Below are positions 34,600 through 44,308 of a stretch of DNA of 64,000 bases, piece after piece. Positions within the stretch are counted from its first letter, which is position 1. Each line of letters opens with the position of its first letter. A program made the position numbers and the translations under genes. Source of the stretch: Aquiflexum gelatinilyticum (GTDB taxonomy: Bacteria > Bacteroidota > Bacteroidia > Cytophagales > Cyclobacteriaceae); contig NZ_JANSUY010000013.1 of assembly GCF_024741135.1 (NCBI RefSeq), forward strand, positions 124,001 through 188,000, read 5' to 3'. A model generated the notes under the pieces. The model ran no database searches, was not told the DNA's origin, and saw only the letters and a list, made by a program, of their open reading frames with translations.

Positions 34600-35722
34600 T
34601 TAGAATTTCATTAAATGCCTGCTCCAAAGATAGGAAAAACTTCTCCGTGGAAAATTCCTTCAACCTGATTCTCCCTTTTTCACCAAGGTACTTTCTGAGC
34701 TCAGGATCATCCACCAAAAGCTTCATGGACTGAAAAAGTGCTTCTGACTCATTTTTTTCCAAAACCAATGCTGCCTCTCCGGCCACTTCCATCAGGGCTC
34801 CTTGCCTTGAGATGATTACAGGCAATCCAAAAGAAAAAGCTTCCAAAACAGGCAAGCCAAAGCCTTCATTTGCCGATGGAAAAACATACCCCAAAGCGTT
34901 TTGGAAGTAGTTTGCCAGCTTTTCCTGCGCCACGTATCCTGTAAAAATCACTTTATCTTCCAATTCCAAAGAAGCCACCAAGCTGGTCAAATGATCATAA
35001 TCATCCAAAGTTTCACGCGGACCTCTTTGTCCTACCAAGACCAATCGGATGTCTTCATATCCCTGCTGCCTAATCAGTTTGTCAAAAGCAATGAGGAGCA
35101 TACCGAGGTTTTTCCTTTTTTCCAAAACCCCTACATGGAGGAAATATCTAGAAGAGGCAATCGGCTTTTGATTGCGTGGACTTTCCATTGCGGAAAGTCC
35201 TGAGGCAGGATAAACCACGCTGATCGGAATAGATTTGAATTCGGATAATTCCTGTAATCTCATTTTGGAAAATTGGGTGATCGTAATGATTTCCCCATTT
35301 TTCCTTAATCCTTTTTGCAGAAAATAAAGGTAGTACTTCAGCCAAAGTCCCTGGTAATGGTCTGGATTGTCCCAAAAGAAAGTGTCGTGGAGCACCGAAA
35401 TTTTCTTGCCCTGGGCCCAAAGAGGACTCATGATGTCCGGACTAAATACCAGATCGGCCTCGTGATAATAAGAAAGTAAAGGCAAGGCGACCTGCTTTCT
35501 GAAGAAATAGAGAAGCTGAAAAAAGATGTTTTTCCATTTGGCGGTTTTTCCCCGGAAGAACTGATTTTGCTTCACTTTCTGAAAATCCGGGCTGATGACA
35601 TAGTCAAATCCACTATTGCGGTTTTTGAGAATCTCTTCACAAAGTGTCACCATGTACGTTCTGATCCCGGTCTGGGCCACATAGAGGTAATACACATCGA
35701 TCAAAACCTTGGGCCTAGGCAT
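34592..35722 (-). CDS. Family 4 glycosyltransferase (WbpY/mannosyltransferase-like)
   Basis: The 376-residue GT-B enzyme starts with [20 protein letters not shown] and has the mid-domain [17 protein letters not shown] (about residues 147-163), [20 protein letters not shown] (about 190-209) and the donor-site motif [20 protein letters not shown] (about 286-305). This arrangement is common in mannosyl and related transferases of O-antigen loci. Its ATG at 35722 lies 8 bp inside the end of the Wzy-like gene, and its stop overlaps the acyltransferase start, so all are read as one operon. The donor and linkage are unknown. Confidence 0.92.
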   Translation of the reverse strand: MPRPKVLIDVYYLYVAQTGIRTYMVTLCEEILKNRNSGFDYVISPDFQKVKQNQFFRGKTAKWKNIFFQLLYFFRKQVALPLLSYYHEADLVFSPDIMSPLWAQGKKISVLHDTFFWDNPDHYQGLWLKYYLYFLQKGLRKNGEIITITQFSKMRLQELSEFKSIPISVVYPASGLSAMESPRNQKPIASSRYFLHVGVLEKRKNLGMLLIAFDKLIRQQGYEDIRLVLVGQRGPRETLDDYDHLTSLVASLELEDKVIFTGYVAQEKLANYFQNALGYVFPSANEGFGLPVLEAFSFGLPVIISRQGALMEVAGEAALVLEKNESEALFQSMKLLVDDPELRKYLGEKGRIRLKEFSTEKFFLSLEQAFNEILNG

Positions 35723-37106
35723 TTTCTTTCAAGATTTTGGAGTATTCATTCATGGTATATCCCACCATCCACCAAGAAATCCAGCTGACATAAGTGTACA
35801 GTTCTGCATTGGCAGTGAAAAGCGGCAACAGAAGCCCTGTCTTGACAGCAGCAGCAGTAAATGCAATTCTAGCAGACATTACATTTTCTGTTTCCCTGAA
35901 GACTTTGATTGACTTTCTGATAGAAAAACCCAAAAGAAATATATAGAGAAACATTCCCAAAAACCCCATTTGAACCCCATAAATCAGGAATTGGTTTTCA
36001 CCTCCGATTCTTGCGTCCTCAGATACACTTCCTGAGTTGCCACTCATCGCCAAACCTACTCCAAATGGATTTTCGATCATCGATTCAAGAGCGTTGAGCC
36101 ATTCGAGTACATGTCCTACACTCGATGCATTTTGGAAAGTAAGGGTATCCACCACGAAATAATAAAAATCCTCTGATGCAAAGAAAATCACAAATATTAC
36201 AAATAATAGGACCAAACTGAACCCAAAAAGAATCAACCTATTGAGCTTAAAAATCACTGCAATAAAGAAGATCATGATAAAGAATGCGGCAAAGGCAGCC
36301 CTAGAACCTGCAAAAAACAAACTTCCCATAGCTGAAGCCATCACTAAAAGGTAGGGAAAGGCATCTTCTCTTTTGGAAGTCAAAAACCATATCAATCCGG
36401 CCGCAAAACCCAAAAGGACCGAACTAGCAAGTTCAAGTGGATCGGAAAAGAATGAGGCAAAACGTTTTGTGACGGCCTGTGTTTCAAACGTCCAGGAGAG
36501 CCCAAAATTACCCGAAGGCTCCATGTTATTGACGACCTGATTGAAAAGGGCATAACCTGTATAATTTTGTAGATGGGTGTTGAGGAGTCCTTCCAAAATG
36601 TTTACCGAAAAGGCAGAAACAGCAATTACAAAAATTACCTGAAACAGCCTTTTAATTTCTAAGTCCTCAAAAACCGTATTTCTTCCTATAAAATAGACCA
36701 TCGCAGGAATAAGCAGGTTTTTAAAATATAAGGCCTTATTGACGATGGTAGTATCCCCCAAAGGCAAAAGAAGAAATAAAAATGCCAATCCAATAAAGCT
36801 TAAAACCAGCCAATCCACGGCATGAAGGCGAAACGGATATTCAAATATTTTTCTTTGGTACAACACAAAAACCAAAACAGAGAGAATAACCATCAGGTCT
36901 TTGGCTAATTGAAAAAATGTAACCGGTATGGCAGAACTAGTCGCTTGAAATACAATACTCAAAAATGTAATGTGAAAAGGAAGGTACGCTGCCAGAAAAA
37001 ACACCACATACTCCCATTTCCCTTTGAAGACCATTGCCTTCAATGTATAATAGAGGAGTGGGGCATAACCCAAAAGGGCTAAAATAAAGAGTATCTGAGC
37101 GATCAA
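35715..37106 (-). CDS. O-antigen polymerase/ligase-like membrane protein (Wzy-type)
   Basis: The 463-residue protein has about 11-12 hydrophobic segments and a periplasmic loop typical of the Wzy_C/WaaL group (segments near FFAGSRAAFAAFFIMIFF, about residues 268-285). In a locus with Wzx and Wzz it is the likely polymerase joining repeat units on undecaprenyl pyrophosphate in the periplasm. There is no ATG near the start: the TTG at 37106 overlaps the methyltransferase stop as TTGA, and an upstream in-frame stop lies only three codons away, so TTG initiation by coupling is the best reading. Ligase and polymerase cannot be separated by sequence alone. Confidence 0.85.
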   Translation of the reverse strand: MIAQILFILALLGYAPLLYYTLKAMVFKGKWEYVVFFLAAYLPFHITFLSIVFQATSSAIPVTFFQLAKDLMVILSVLVFVLYQRKIFEYPFRLHAVDWLVLSFIGLAFLFLLLPLGDTTIVNKALYFKNLLIPAMVYFIGRNTVFEDLEIKRLFQVIFVIAVSAFSVNILEGLLNTHLQNYTGYALFNQVVNNMEPSGNFGLSWTFETQAVTKRFASFFSDPLELASSVLLGFAAGLIWFLTSKREDAFPYLLVMASAMGSLFFAGSRAAFAAFFIMIFFIAVIFKLNRLILFGFSLVLLFVIFVIFFASEDFYYFVVDTLTFQNASSVGHVLEWLNALESMIENPFGVGLAMSGNSGSVSEDARIGGENQFLIYGVQMGFLGMFLYIFLLGFSIRKSIKVFRETENVMSARIAFTAAAVKTGLLLPLFTANAELYTYVSWISWWMVGYTMNEYSKILKENA

Positions 37107-38011
37107 TGCAGTTCAGGCTTTTGACAGATCAAAGTCACGGTAAACCTCACCGGGCATCTTCCATTGACTTTTATCCCCCTGAATATATTCAATAAAAATT
37201 TACTTTGCTCAATGCCTATGATCCAGTCAGGTTTGATTCGGTTGTTTTTGAAAACGGTGTATTTGAAATTCGGAATTGGGAGCACTGTTTCAAAATTAGT
37301 AAACCCAGTCTTTGTCAGGGCGCTGACCATTTCATGGTAAGTAGACTCGTTGAGATGTCCGCCCTGTGCTTTGACTTTTCCCGAACTGGAATTGTCCAAA
37401 ATACGTGTCACATCCATTGGTCCAAAGAGCCTGTTTGGCATGACAAGGATGAATTTTCCTCCCGGTACCAAACTCTCATAAACAGACCGAAGGTGGTCCA
37501 TTAGGTCAAAGGGTGAAAGGTGTTCGATGACATTATCGGAAAAAGCCAATTCAAATTTTTCTTCGGTCGAAAAATTGATGATGCCTGATGATATAAATTG
37601 AATATGGGGATGCTGAAGAAGAGTTTCGGGAATAAAAACATCGACACCTGTCAGTTTCTTATAAGGAATTTTCTTTTGGATATTCATCAGAAAATAGCCT
37701 TCCCCGCAACCAAAATCAATGATGGATTTCTCCCTCAGCTCTTTTTCGAAAAGGGTAACCTGTGGATCTTTGGTTGCAATCCTGTTTTCAAGGGAGTCAT
37801 CTTCTTTTGCTGTTCTTCCATAAAACTGCAAAAGATTGGAATAGAATTCATCGTACAAAGCTTCCCTCTTGGTAGGATCTTTTTCACTTACCAACAATTT
37901 GTGGTAGTGGTTTTCAAGTTTGAAAGCTTCCTCCAAAACCTCAGCACTCAAACCGATTTCTTTGGAATATGCTTCAATATCAGGGTAAATTTGTGTGTCA
38001 GAACTGTTCAT
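37103..38011 (-). CDS. Class I SAM-dependent methyltransferase of the polysaccharide locus
   Basis: The 302-residue protein has a long helical N-terminus (residues about 1-95), then SIIDFGCGEGYFLMNIQ (about 126-142), the acidic TGVDVFIPE and FELAFSDNVIEHLSPFDL (about 173-190), all of the methyltransf_11/23 type. It contains LVMPNRLFGP, similar to the QTPNRHFF stretch of the methyltransferase at 26.9-27.6 kb, suggesting related substrates. The start ATG at 38011 is preferred to the TTG at 38044, which would overlap the preceding gene. It is translationally coupled to the Wzy-like gene through TTGA. Confidence 0.88.
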   Translation of the reverse strand: MNSSDTQIYPDIEAYSKEIGLSAEVLEEAFKLENHYHKLLVSEKDPTKREALYDEFYSNLLQFYGRTAKEDDSLENRIATKDPQVTLFEKELREKSIIDFGCGEGYFLMNIQKKIPYKKLTGVDVFIPETLLQHPHIQFISSGIINFSTEEKFELAFSDNVIEHLSPFDLMDHLRSVYESLVPGGKFILVMPNRLFGPMDVTRILDNSSSGKVKAQGGHLNESTYHEMVSALTKTGFTNFETVLPIPNFKYTVFKNNRIKPDWIIGIEQSKFLLNIFRGIKVNGRCPVRFTVTLICQKPELH

Positions 38012-38021
38012 CAATTGAATT

Positions 38022-38957
38022 TCATTTGGCAAAAAGACCTTCAAAATGTCCTTTTAAAATTGCTTTTACTTTTTGGAACCTCCCATTAAAAGCCAGGTAA
38101 ATAATGAAAGCAGCGTTTTTTGCGGTTTGGTACAGCAAACTTAATACAAAGGAGAGTGGATTTGCATGTTTTCGGATTAAAAACAGATGGTTTCTCGTCC
38201 TATAAAAATGAATTATGGGTGGAACAACTCCTTCCTTGGTTTTGACATTTTTTGATGATCCCCCTGCGACATGATAAATTTTAGATTTGGGAATATACCT
38301 CAGTTTATATCCGTTTTTTTGAATCCTCAGTGACCATTCCACATCTTCATAGTAAGCAAAAAATCTTTCATCCAACATTCCTGACTTATTTATCACGGCC
38401 GATCTTACCATCATGGCACAGCCTGTGATCCAGGGCGTGTCCATTTCCTTATCAAATTGTCCCTGGTCTTCTTTTCCTATCCCTACTGACCAACTCATGC
38501 CTAGCCATTTGAAATATCCCCCTCCGGCATTCCAGATTTTGTCCCGCTCCTTTTCAAACATGATCTTTGGTTGGGCCGCTCCATAGTCAAGATTCTGATC
38601 CAAAAAAGAAACCAAAGGCTGAAAAAAATCAGGCTCGACGACTGTGTCGTTATTCAGCAAAAGCACATATTCAAAAGAATGATCCAATGCCCACTGTATA
38701 CCAAGATTGTTTCCTCCGGTAAACCCAAGGTTTTGATGACTTTGCAAAAGTTGAATTTCAGGGAATTCTTCTTTCAGTTTTTTACCAGAACCATCTTCGG
38801 AACCATTATCAACCAAAATTGAAACGAATTGATTGTAAGTTACTTCTCGTAAAGATTCCAAACACGCCTTCGTCAAAGCATAGCCATTCCAATTAATGAT
38901 GATGACAGCAATCTTTGCTTGGGAATAAGGGTTCGTGGAAAAATGAAGTGAATCCAA
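38022..38957 (-). CDS. Family 2 glycosyltransferase (rhamnosyltransferase-like)
   Basis: The 311-residue GT-A enzyme has the opening strand IAVIIINWNGYALTKACLES (residues about 16-35), the nucleotide-binding VDNGSEDGSG, the LLLNNDTVVEPDFF metal motif (about 98-111), and the acceptor-side GCAMMVRSAVINKSGMLDER with FFAYYEDVEWSLR holding the catalytic Asp. A C-terminal hydrophobic helix (about 278-298) suggests membrane association. No ATG exists between an upstream stop and the GT core, so the TTG at 38957 is the likely start. This type often transfers rhamnose or related deoxysugars. Confidence 0.9.
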   Translation of the reverse strand: MDSLHFSTNPYSQAKIAVIIINWNGYALTKACLESLREVTYNQFVSILVDNGSEDGSGKKLKEEFPEIQLLQSHQNLGFTGGNNLGIQWALDHSFEYVLLLNNDTVVEPDFFQPLVSFLDQNLDYGAAQPKIMFEKERDKIWNAGGGYFKWLGMSWSVGIGKEDQGQFDKEMDTPWITGCAMMVRSAVINKSGMLDERFFAYYEDVEWSLRIQKNGYKLRYIPKSKIYHVAGGSSKNVKTKEGVVPPIIHFYRTRNHLFLIRKHANPLSFVLSLLYQTAKNAAFIIYLAFNGRFQKVKAILKGHFEGLFAK

Positions 38958-39140
38958 TATTTTATGGTTGATTCCTGTTGGGTACCTTTTGAAACATCAA
39001 AATTAAGGTTTTCTGTCGGGATTTTCTATTCTCTAATCCAATCCAACTCCGATGCTACAAAAAGTGGGTTTTTGGACGACTCTTTAAGCCAAAATCAACT
39101 TTGAAACAAGTAAATTTTCATCTCCAATTGCCTGTTAGTT

Positions 39141-40439
39141 TCAATATTTACTTTTCCAAAAAGCATTCATCAGGTCCCTGTTTTTGAGAAGATTAAGAAT
39201 GGTACATATTAACAAAACTACCAACTCAGTAGAAAGTAACCCATAACACAATCCCATTCCCCCGAAAAGATAAGTAAGCGAAAGGCATGCAGGAAGCATA
39301 TATAGCAGTAAAATCCAGGATGACCGAAACATCAACTCTTTTTGGTCCCTTCCCAAAAACATGACCACATTGGCAATATTGAGACAGGCAAGAAGCGGTA
39401 TAAAAGCCAAAATTCTGAGGTAGGTGACGGATTCTTCCAATCGGGTTTTAGCCAATAACTCAATGATAAAAGGGGCCATGGCAAAAGTAAATAAGGAGAT
39501 TATCAAGGCTGCTATCATTGTCCCGAAATAGGCTTTTCTCAAAAACAAGACAAACTGTCGAATGTCATCCTTCAATAGTTTGGACGTGTTGGGATAAATG
39601 GAATGGATCACCATCGAAGGAAACATCCGCAGGACCATCGATATCCTTTCTGCCAAACTGAACATCCCCAATACCTCAGCTACTGAAAAAAAACTCAGGA
39701 TAATCAGTCCACCATGTACGGAAATATGGGTTGCGATATTGGACAGAAAAAGCAGGCCATTGTCCTTGAGAGAAGCAAAAAGCTGGAGAAATTTTGGTTT
39801 GTAAAATCTGATCTCCAGCATATAGTGGATGTAGAGCAGAAGCAGGATATTGACCCCCAAACCTGATGCACCCATTATGAAATTGACCCATTTGGCAGAA
39901 TCAGGGGCATGAATGAAAAGAACAATCCCCATCAAGTAAAGCAACTTGCTGAATACATTTGCGATGGAAATCAATTTCATTTTTTCCATTCCCTGAAAAA
40001 ACCATAAAGGGAGGGTGGCTTCAGAAAATAAAAGCAACACAGAAAAGAGTAGTATCCATTGATACTCTTTGAACATATTCAGTCCAAAAACTGCCACAAT
40101 TAATCCTATGGTGGCTAACAATGCCATCAAAACTTTACTGAAAACAACATTGGAAACTACATGAGAAAGGGATTCTTTGTCATTTTGGAGAAGGGCGACT
40201 TCTCTGGGTCCACTGAGGTTATATCCAAACCCCACCAAAATATTTGCAAGGATTATTACTGAAAGAGAAAGATTGACCAATCCAAAACCATCCACACCAA
40301 TGGACTGTATCAACAGCGGCATGGAGATGAGCGTGATAACAATATTGGAAGCTTGAATGGTGATCAAAAAAATAAAATTCTGAATCGATTTATTTTTAAA
40401 CAGGCCGGTAAAAGTATGGGAAGTGATTTTCTCTATCAT
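39141..40439 (-). CDS. Wzx-type polysaccharide flippase
   Basis: The 432-residue protein has about 12 membrane helices and an N-terminus (FIFLITIQASNIVITLISMPL) typical of the polysaccharide transporter branch of the MATE/MVF superfamily. It would flip undecaprenyl-pyrophosphate-linked repeat units across the inner membrane. ATG 40439 (MIEKITSH) is chosen; the open frame to 40520 lacks family similarity and would overlap the Wzz-like gene. It lies 19 bp after the Wzz-like gene and 183 bp before the GT2 gene. That gap is the largest within the run and could hold an internal promoter. Confidence 0.92.
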   Translation of the reverse strand: MIEKITSHTFTGLFKNKSIQNFIFLITIQASNIVITLISMPLLIQSIGVDGFGLVNLSLSVIILANILVGFGYNLSGPREVALLQNDKESLSHVVSNVVFSKVLMALLATIGLIVAVFGLNMFKEYQWILLFSVLLLFSEATLPLWFFQGMEKMKLISIANVFSKLLYLMGIVLFIHAPDSAKWVNFIMGASGLGVNILLLLYIHYMLEIRFYKPKFLQLFASLKDNGLLFLSNIATHISVHGGLIILSFFSVAEVLGMFSLAERISMVLRMFPSMVIHSIYPNTSKLLKDDIRQFVLFLRKAYFGTMIAALIISLFTFAMAPFIIELLAKTRLEESVTYLRILAFIPLLACLNIANVVMFLGRDQKELMFRSSWILLLYMLPACLSLTYLFGGMGLCYGLLSTELVVLLICTILNLLKNRDLMNAFWKSKY

Positions 40440-40458
40440 ATCATAACATGATGGAAAT

Positions 40459-41526
40459 TCAACTTTCTTCGATATGAAGGCGGTATAATCTTCTGAAATA
40501 TAAGAAAACCATCGCCACAAAGACCATCATAGCCGCCCCGAAAACGGTTCCCTTCAGAATCTTGATTCTTGTGCTTTTGAGCGGGAATCTCGGGGAATCT
40601 ATGATCTGTATCAAAGGGGAATTGTTGCGGTGGTTGACTTTGGCGATTTCGAGGTTTTTGGTAATCTCAGCAAAAACCGCTGAGGCCGCCTGAATGTCCA
40701 CTTGTTTTTTGCGGCTATCCACGGTAGCACTCTGGATGAGTGCATTTGGAAAGGGAATCCTGTCAGCCATATTTGCGTATTCCATGAGATTTTCATCCAA
40801 TACTGCCCTGACGCTGTCAGCTTGGGTTTGCAGGATGGTCAGGTTTTCCGCAGTTTTTTTGGTCTTAGTTTCGAGGTAAAAATTATTTACCCTTTCTACC
40901 ATGGATTCATTGAAGACCTTGGCAAAAGCTTCATCTTTAGAATTGATGGTAACATAGATGATGCTCAATTTGCGGTTGGGTTTTTCCACCACCAGATGTT
41001 TTTCCCGGATTAGCTTGGATATTTCTTTGACCACGGAATCTTGGGTCACCGAAAAGTTTTCCCTAGGAATGGAAAAATTGAGGCTTGCCAAATCTACTTT
41101 ACTTTTCCATTTTTTGTCAAGTTCATTGAATTCAATAAATCTATCTATCAGAAGGGTATTTTCATCAAAGGGGCTTAGGAGTGTTTTGCCCAACATGTTA
41201 TCAGATTTGTAGAGCTCCATGATATTTTCGCCCTGAAAAATCCCTGAAGGACCGCTCATTGATCCCAAATTGATCCCGAGCAATGAGGCAAGCCCTGAAA
41301 CCTGCCCCATACCGCCCATATCTGATTCTTCCAAAACAAAAGTCGTCTCTGCATGATAAACCGGCTTCTTGAAGATAGATACCAAGGCTCCCAATACAAT
41401 CCCGACTGTTGCTGCCAAAAGGAAAAATTTCCATTGTCCAAGGAAGAAAGATATCCACCCACGAACATTGAGAATTACTTCTTTTAATGTAATCTTATCA
41501 TCCAAAATATGTTGCTGTCCATTCAT
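40459..41526 (-). CDS. Wzz-type chain-length determinant protein without kinase domain
   Basis: The 355-residue inner-membrane protein has one helix near the N-terminus (residues about 32-52, WKFFLLAATVGIVLGALVS), a large periplasmic helical domain, a proline-rich turn (SPRFPLKSTRIK, about 306-317) and a second helix (about 325-346). This is the polysaccharide co-polymerase layout. No C-terminal Walker-type BY-kinase follows, unlike Wzc, and no such gene is next to it. It probably sets polymer length with the Wzy-like protein and connects to the SLBB exporter, whose gene ends 4 bp before its start. Confidence 0.92.
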   Translation of the reverse strand: MNGQQHILDDKITLKEVILNVRGWISFFLGQWKFFLLAATVGIVLGALVSIFKKPVYHAETTFVLEESDMGGMGQVSGLASLLGINLGSMSGPSGIFQGENIMELYKSDNMLGKTLLSPFDENTLLIDRFIEFNELDKKWKSKVDLASLNFSIPRENFSVTQDSVVKEISKLIREKHLVVEKPNRKLSIIYVTINSKDEAFAKVFNESMVERVNNFYLETKTKKTAENLTILQTQADSVRAVLDENLMEYANMADRIPFPNALIQSATVDSRKKQVDIQAASAVFAEITKNLEIAKVNHRNNSPLIQIIDSPRFPLKSTRIKILKGTVFGAAMMVFVAMVFLYFRRLYRLHIEES

Positions 41527-41530
41527 ATTA

Positions 41531-44164
41531 TCAAGGAGTGAGTTGGGTGATTACCAATGCAAGGGTCGCAAGGGCGGTTGCTATTCCTACGATTTCGCCG
41601 GGCCTGACCGGAACTCTAGGTCCTTTGGTAGGCACGATCACTTCGGCACCGGGAGCAACGGCAGGATAAGACCTGAGTCCCAAAAAGCTCTTGGTCCGCG
41701 CCACTTCACCATTGGCATAAACCACATATGTTCTTTTTCTGTTGGCCCGGATATCAAAACCCCCTGCCCTGTTGATATAGAATTTTGTTCCCTTTTCCTT
41801 CTCAAACCTTACTGTCGCAGGATAGACCACATCGCCTCTTAGTCTCACTGTTTGTAATTGTCTCGGTATAGAGATGACATCTCCTTCTTCAAGAATAAGA
41901 TCCTTGTCAGAACCCGGGTTTTTAAGAATTTCCTCCAGGTCAATGGCAACTGCCTCAGTCTGCCTTATCCTGAGCGGTGCAAGGTCAGCTTTGGTTTCTG
42001 AAATTCCGGTGATGGCCTCTTTTTTGGATTGGGCAGCAATGGCTCCTTCCGAAGTACCGAGGTCCACATTCCCGATTTCGAGAAATAATCGCTGCAACAG
42101 CAATTCCTGTGCTTCAGTATTGTTGGGATCCCGTTGTAGTTTCTGCTGTAGGTCTTGGAGGTTTCTCTGTCTTCTGAGTTGCTCAGATTCTGTATCAAAA
42201 AACTCCGTCCTTCGGATCAAAGTAGCGCCCTTGGTATAGGCATAGGGTGTCAATCCCCCTGCCCTATTGATGACATCAGAAATTCTTTCTTCAGCCGACT
42301 GAACTGAAAATATACCCGGCGAATTCACCTGACCTTCTATCTGTACCTGTTTATTAAGCGTAAAATTCGGCTTTCTCCTGACTACTACATTGTCATAAGG
42401 CTGAAGAATGACAGGATTTTCCTGAATATCCAAGCCTATGTTGATTTTGATGGGAATTAATTCTGAAAAAGTCCCTGACTCTGCTGTAGCAGACCTTCGG
42501 GCGATTTCGACATCATTTACATTGGCGGATTCTCGCAAGCCTCCTGCCAAAATAATTAAGTCTTCAGCAGTCATTTGTTTTGAAAATGGATAAGTGCCGG
42601 GATTTTTAACCTCTCCGGTCACCTGCACATAAAATTCCTCCTGAATATCATAAATACTGGAAATCCTGACAACATCCTCTCTTTGAAGAGGAATGTCAGC
42701 CGTTGTTCCTTCAAGGATTCCACGAAGATTGACAGAAATCACAGAGGTAGTGAGGTCATCAAATGTTCTCAAAATACTCGCCCTTTCGAGGTAAGCCTCT
42801 CCCCGGATACCGTCAGCATTCTTGATCAGTTGCGAAAGGGTTAGCCCCTCTGTAAGTGAGAAGTTACCCTCTCTAAAAACTGCACCTTTGATCTGCACCC
42901 TGTTTGCAAATCGGTTCAAAACTTTGCCAACTGTATATTCATCTCCACCTTTGACGGTGAAAATTGAAAACTGCTCATTGAATATATCTGATACAGCTTT
43001 TTCTTTTCCCGTAATTCTGATGACATTGACACGGTCCTTGAAAGCCAGGTCCGTGAATCCACCTGCATATTTCAATAAATCTTCAAAGGTCTCGCCTTCT
43101 TTCACCTCAAATATTTTGGGTCTCTTTACTTCACCCAAAACGCTGACTCTTGACAAAAAAGGATCCACCATGACTACATCCTGATCTTTCAACTGGAAGT
43201 TTAAATTGGCGTTTCCATTGACCAAAAAATCATAAATATCAACGGTAGAGACAATTTTACCATCCCTTACAATTTTCACTTTCCGCATTGTACCGTTGTC
43301 ATTAGGTCCACCGGCAGCATACAATGCATTGAATACCGTGGAAAAAGCGCTAAGTGTAAATGTTCCCGGCAACCTCACTTCCCCTACCAGGTGTACTTTG
43401 ATTGTCCTGACATTCCCAAGGGTAACCTGCATAAAAGTATTGGGATTGGGGCCTGTCATTCCGGTATAAAAATTGGAAAGCCGGTTTTTGATGATAATGG
43501 CAGCGTCCTCTATTGATTTGCCTGAAAGGCCCACCGGCCCCACATTGTCCAAAAGAATAAACCCATCAGAACTTATGGTAGCTTCATAATATTTTTCGGA
43601 TTGTCCATACACATCTATATATATCAGGTCACCAGGTCCAAGGACATAATTCTTTGGCGTTGCGACATTGAGATTTGGTTCAAAACTCAGTCTCCTCTTT
43701 TTGTTGTAAAAGATATCCCCACCGAAGTAAGGAGAGGGTTCTTCAGAGAAAATCCCAAGATCATCCTGGTCCTTAAACAGTCCTTCGGTAATTTCATTGA
43801 GATCATTTTGTCTCCTAGGTTCCCTTTTCGATGGGGTGGCACCTGGCCTTCCTCCAGAACCGGAAAATTCCATTTTCTCAATTCTGCCACGAAGTTTTTC
43901 CAGTTCCACCTCTGACACACCTCGAAGTCTTGCCATTTGGATCAGCTCAAACTCCGTCAGACCGGCTTCATTGGCCCTGCGGATAAGTTCCTGAATTTGG
44001 GCATCAGAAAGGTCATCTACCTTGATGGTGCTGAGGTCAGCCATGGATTGGGCTTGGACGATACTTGGAATGGCAAAAAGCAGTGCAATCGCAATAAAAA
44101 ATAACCCTAAAGCTTTTTTTAAATATAATCTTTTCTGAAAATACATGAGGAATTGGTGTGTCAT
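41531..44164 (-). CDS. Wza-like polysaccharide export protein with multiple SLBB domains
   Basis: This roughly 877-residue protein forms the outer-membrane or periplasmic export channel. A signal peptide (LYLKKALGLFFIAIALLFAI to VQAQ) is followed by an acidic/coiled N-terminal region, the Poly_export domain (NYVLGPGDLIYIDVYGQSE, about residues 172-190) and at least five SLBB-type modules (VHLVGEVRLPGTFTLSAFS, VSVLGEVKRPKIFEVKEGE, VQIKGAVFREGNFSLTEGL, VQVTGEVKNPGTYPFSKQM, VQIEGQVNSPGIFSVQSAE). A C-terminal hydrophobic stretch ends it. It is longer than E. coli Wza, as is usual in Bacteroidota. ATGs at 44200, 44164 and 44146 are possible; 44146 starts closest to the signal peptide. No lipobox Cys is seen. 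Confidence 0.93.
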   Translation of the reverse strand: MTHQFLMYFQKRLYLKKALGLFFIAIALLFAIPSIVQAQSMADLSTIKVDDLSDAQIQELIRRANEAGLTEFELIQMARLRGVSEVELEKLRGRIEKMEFSGSGGRPGATPSKREPRRQNDLNEITEGLFKDQDDLGIFSEEPSPYFGGDIFYNKKRRLSFEPNLNVATPKNYVLGPGDLIYIDVYGQSEKYYEATISSDGFILLDNVGPVGLSGKSIEDAAIIIKNRLSNFYTGMTGPNPNTFMQVTLGNVRTIKVHLVGEVRLPGTFTLSAFSTVFNALYAAGGPNDNGTMRKVKIVRDGKIVSTVDIYDFLVNGNANLNFQLKDQDVVMVDPFLSRVSVLGEVKRPKIFEVKEGETFEDLLKYAGGFTDLAFKDRVNVIRITGKEKAVSDIFNEQFSIFTVKGGDEYTVGKVLNRFANRVQIKGAVFREGNFSLTEGLTLSQLIKNADGIRGEAYLERASILRTFDDLTTSVISVNLRGILEGTTADIPLQREDVVRISSIYDIQEEFYVQVTGEVKNPGTYPFSKQMTAEDLIILAGGLRESANVNDVEIARRSATAESGTFSELIPIKINIGLDIQENPVILQPYDNVVVRRKPNFTLNKQVQIEGQVNSPGIFSVQSAEERISDVINRAGGLTPYAYTKGATLIRRTEFFDTESEQLRRQRNLQDLQQKLQRDPNNTEAQELLLQRLFLEIGNVDLGTSEGAIAAQSKKEAITGISETKADLAPLRIRQTEAVAIDLEEILKNPGSDKDLILEEGDVISIPRQLQTVRLRGDVVYPATVRFEKEKGTKFYINRAGGFDIRANRKRTYVVYANGEVARTKSFLGLRSYPAVAPGAEVIVPTKGPRVPVRPGEIVGIATALATLALVITQLTP

Positions 44165-44308
44165 CTGATTGGCTACTTGGTCATAGATGCTAAAATACAT
44201 CTTATCAACCTAGGGTATATTCTAAATTAAACAGGGTAAAATCTGCGTAAAGATAACTATTCCATGCAGTAAAGAAATATCATGGCAATTAAATTAGGCC
44301 TATGGCAA

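Noticed and set aside
41369-41842. 157-codon plus-strand ORF across the Wzz/Wza junction
   Set aside because: It runs over two well-supported minus-strand genes and has no family pattern.
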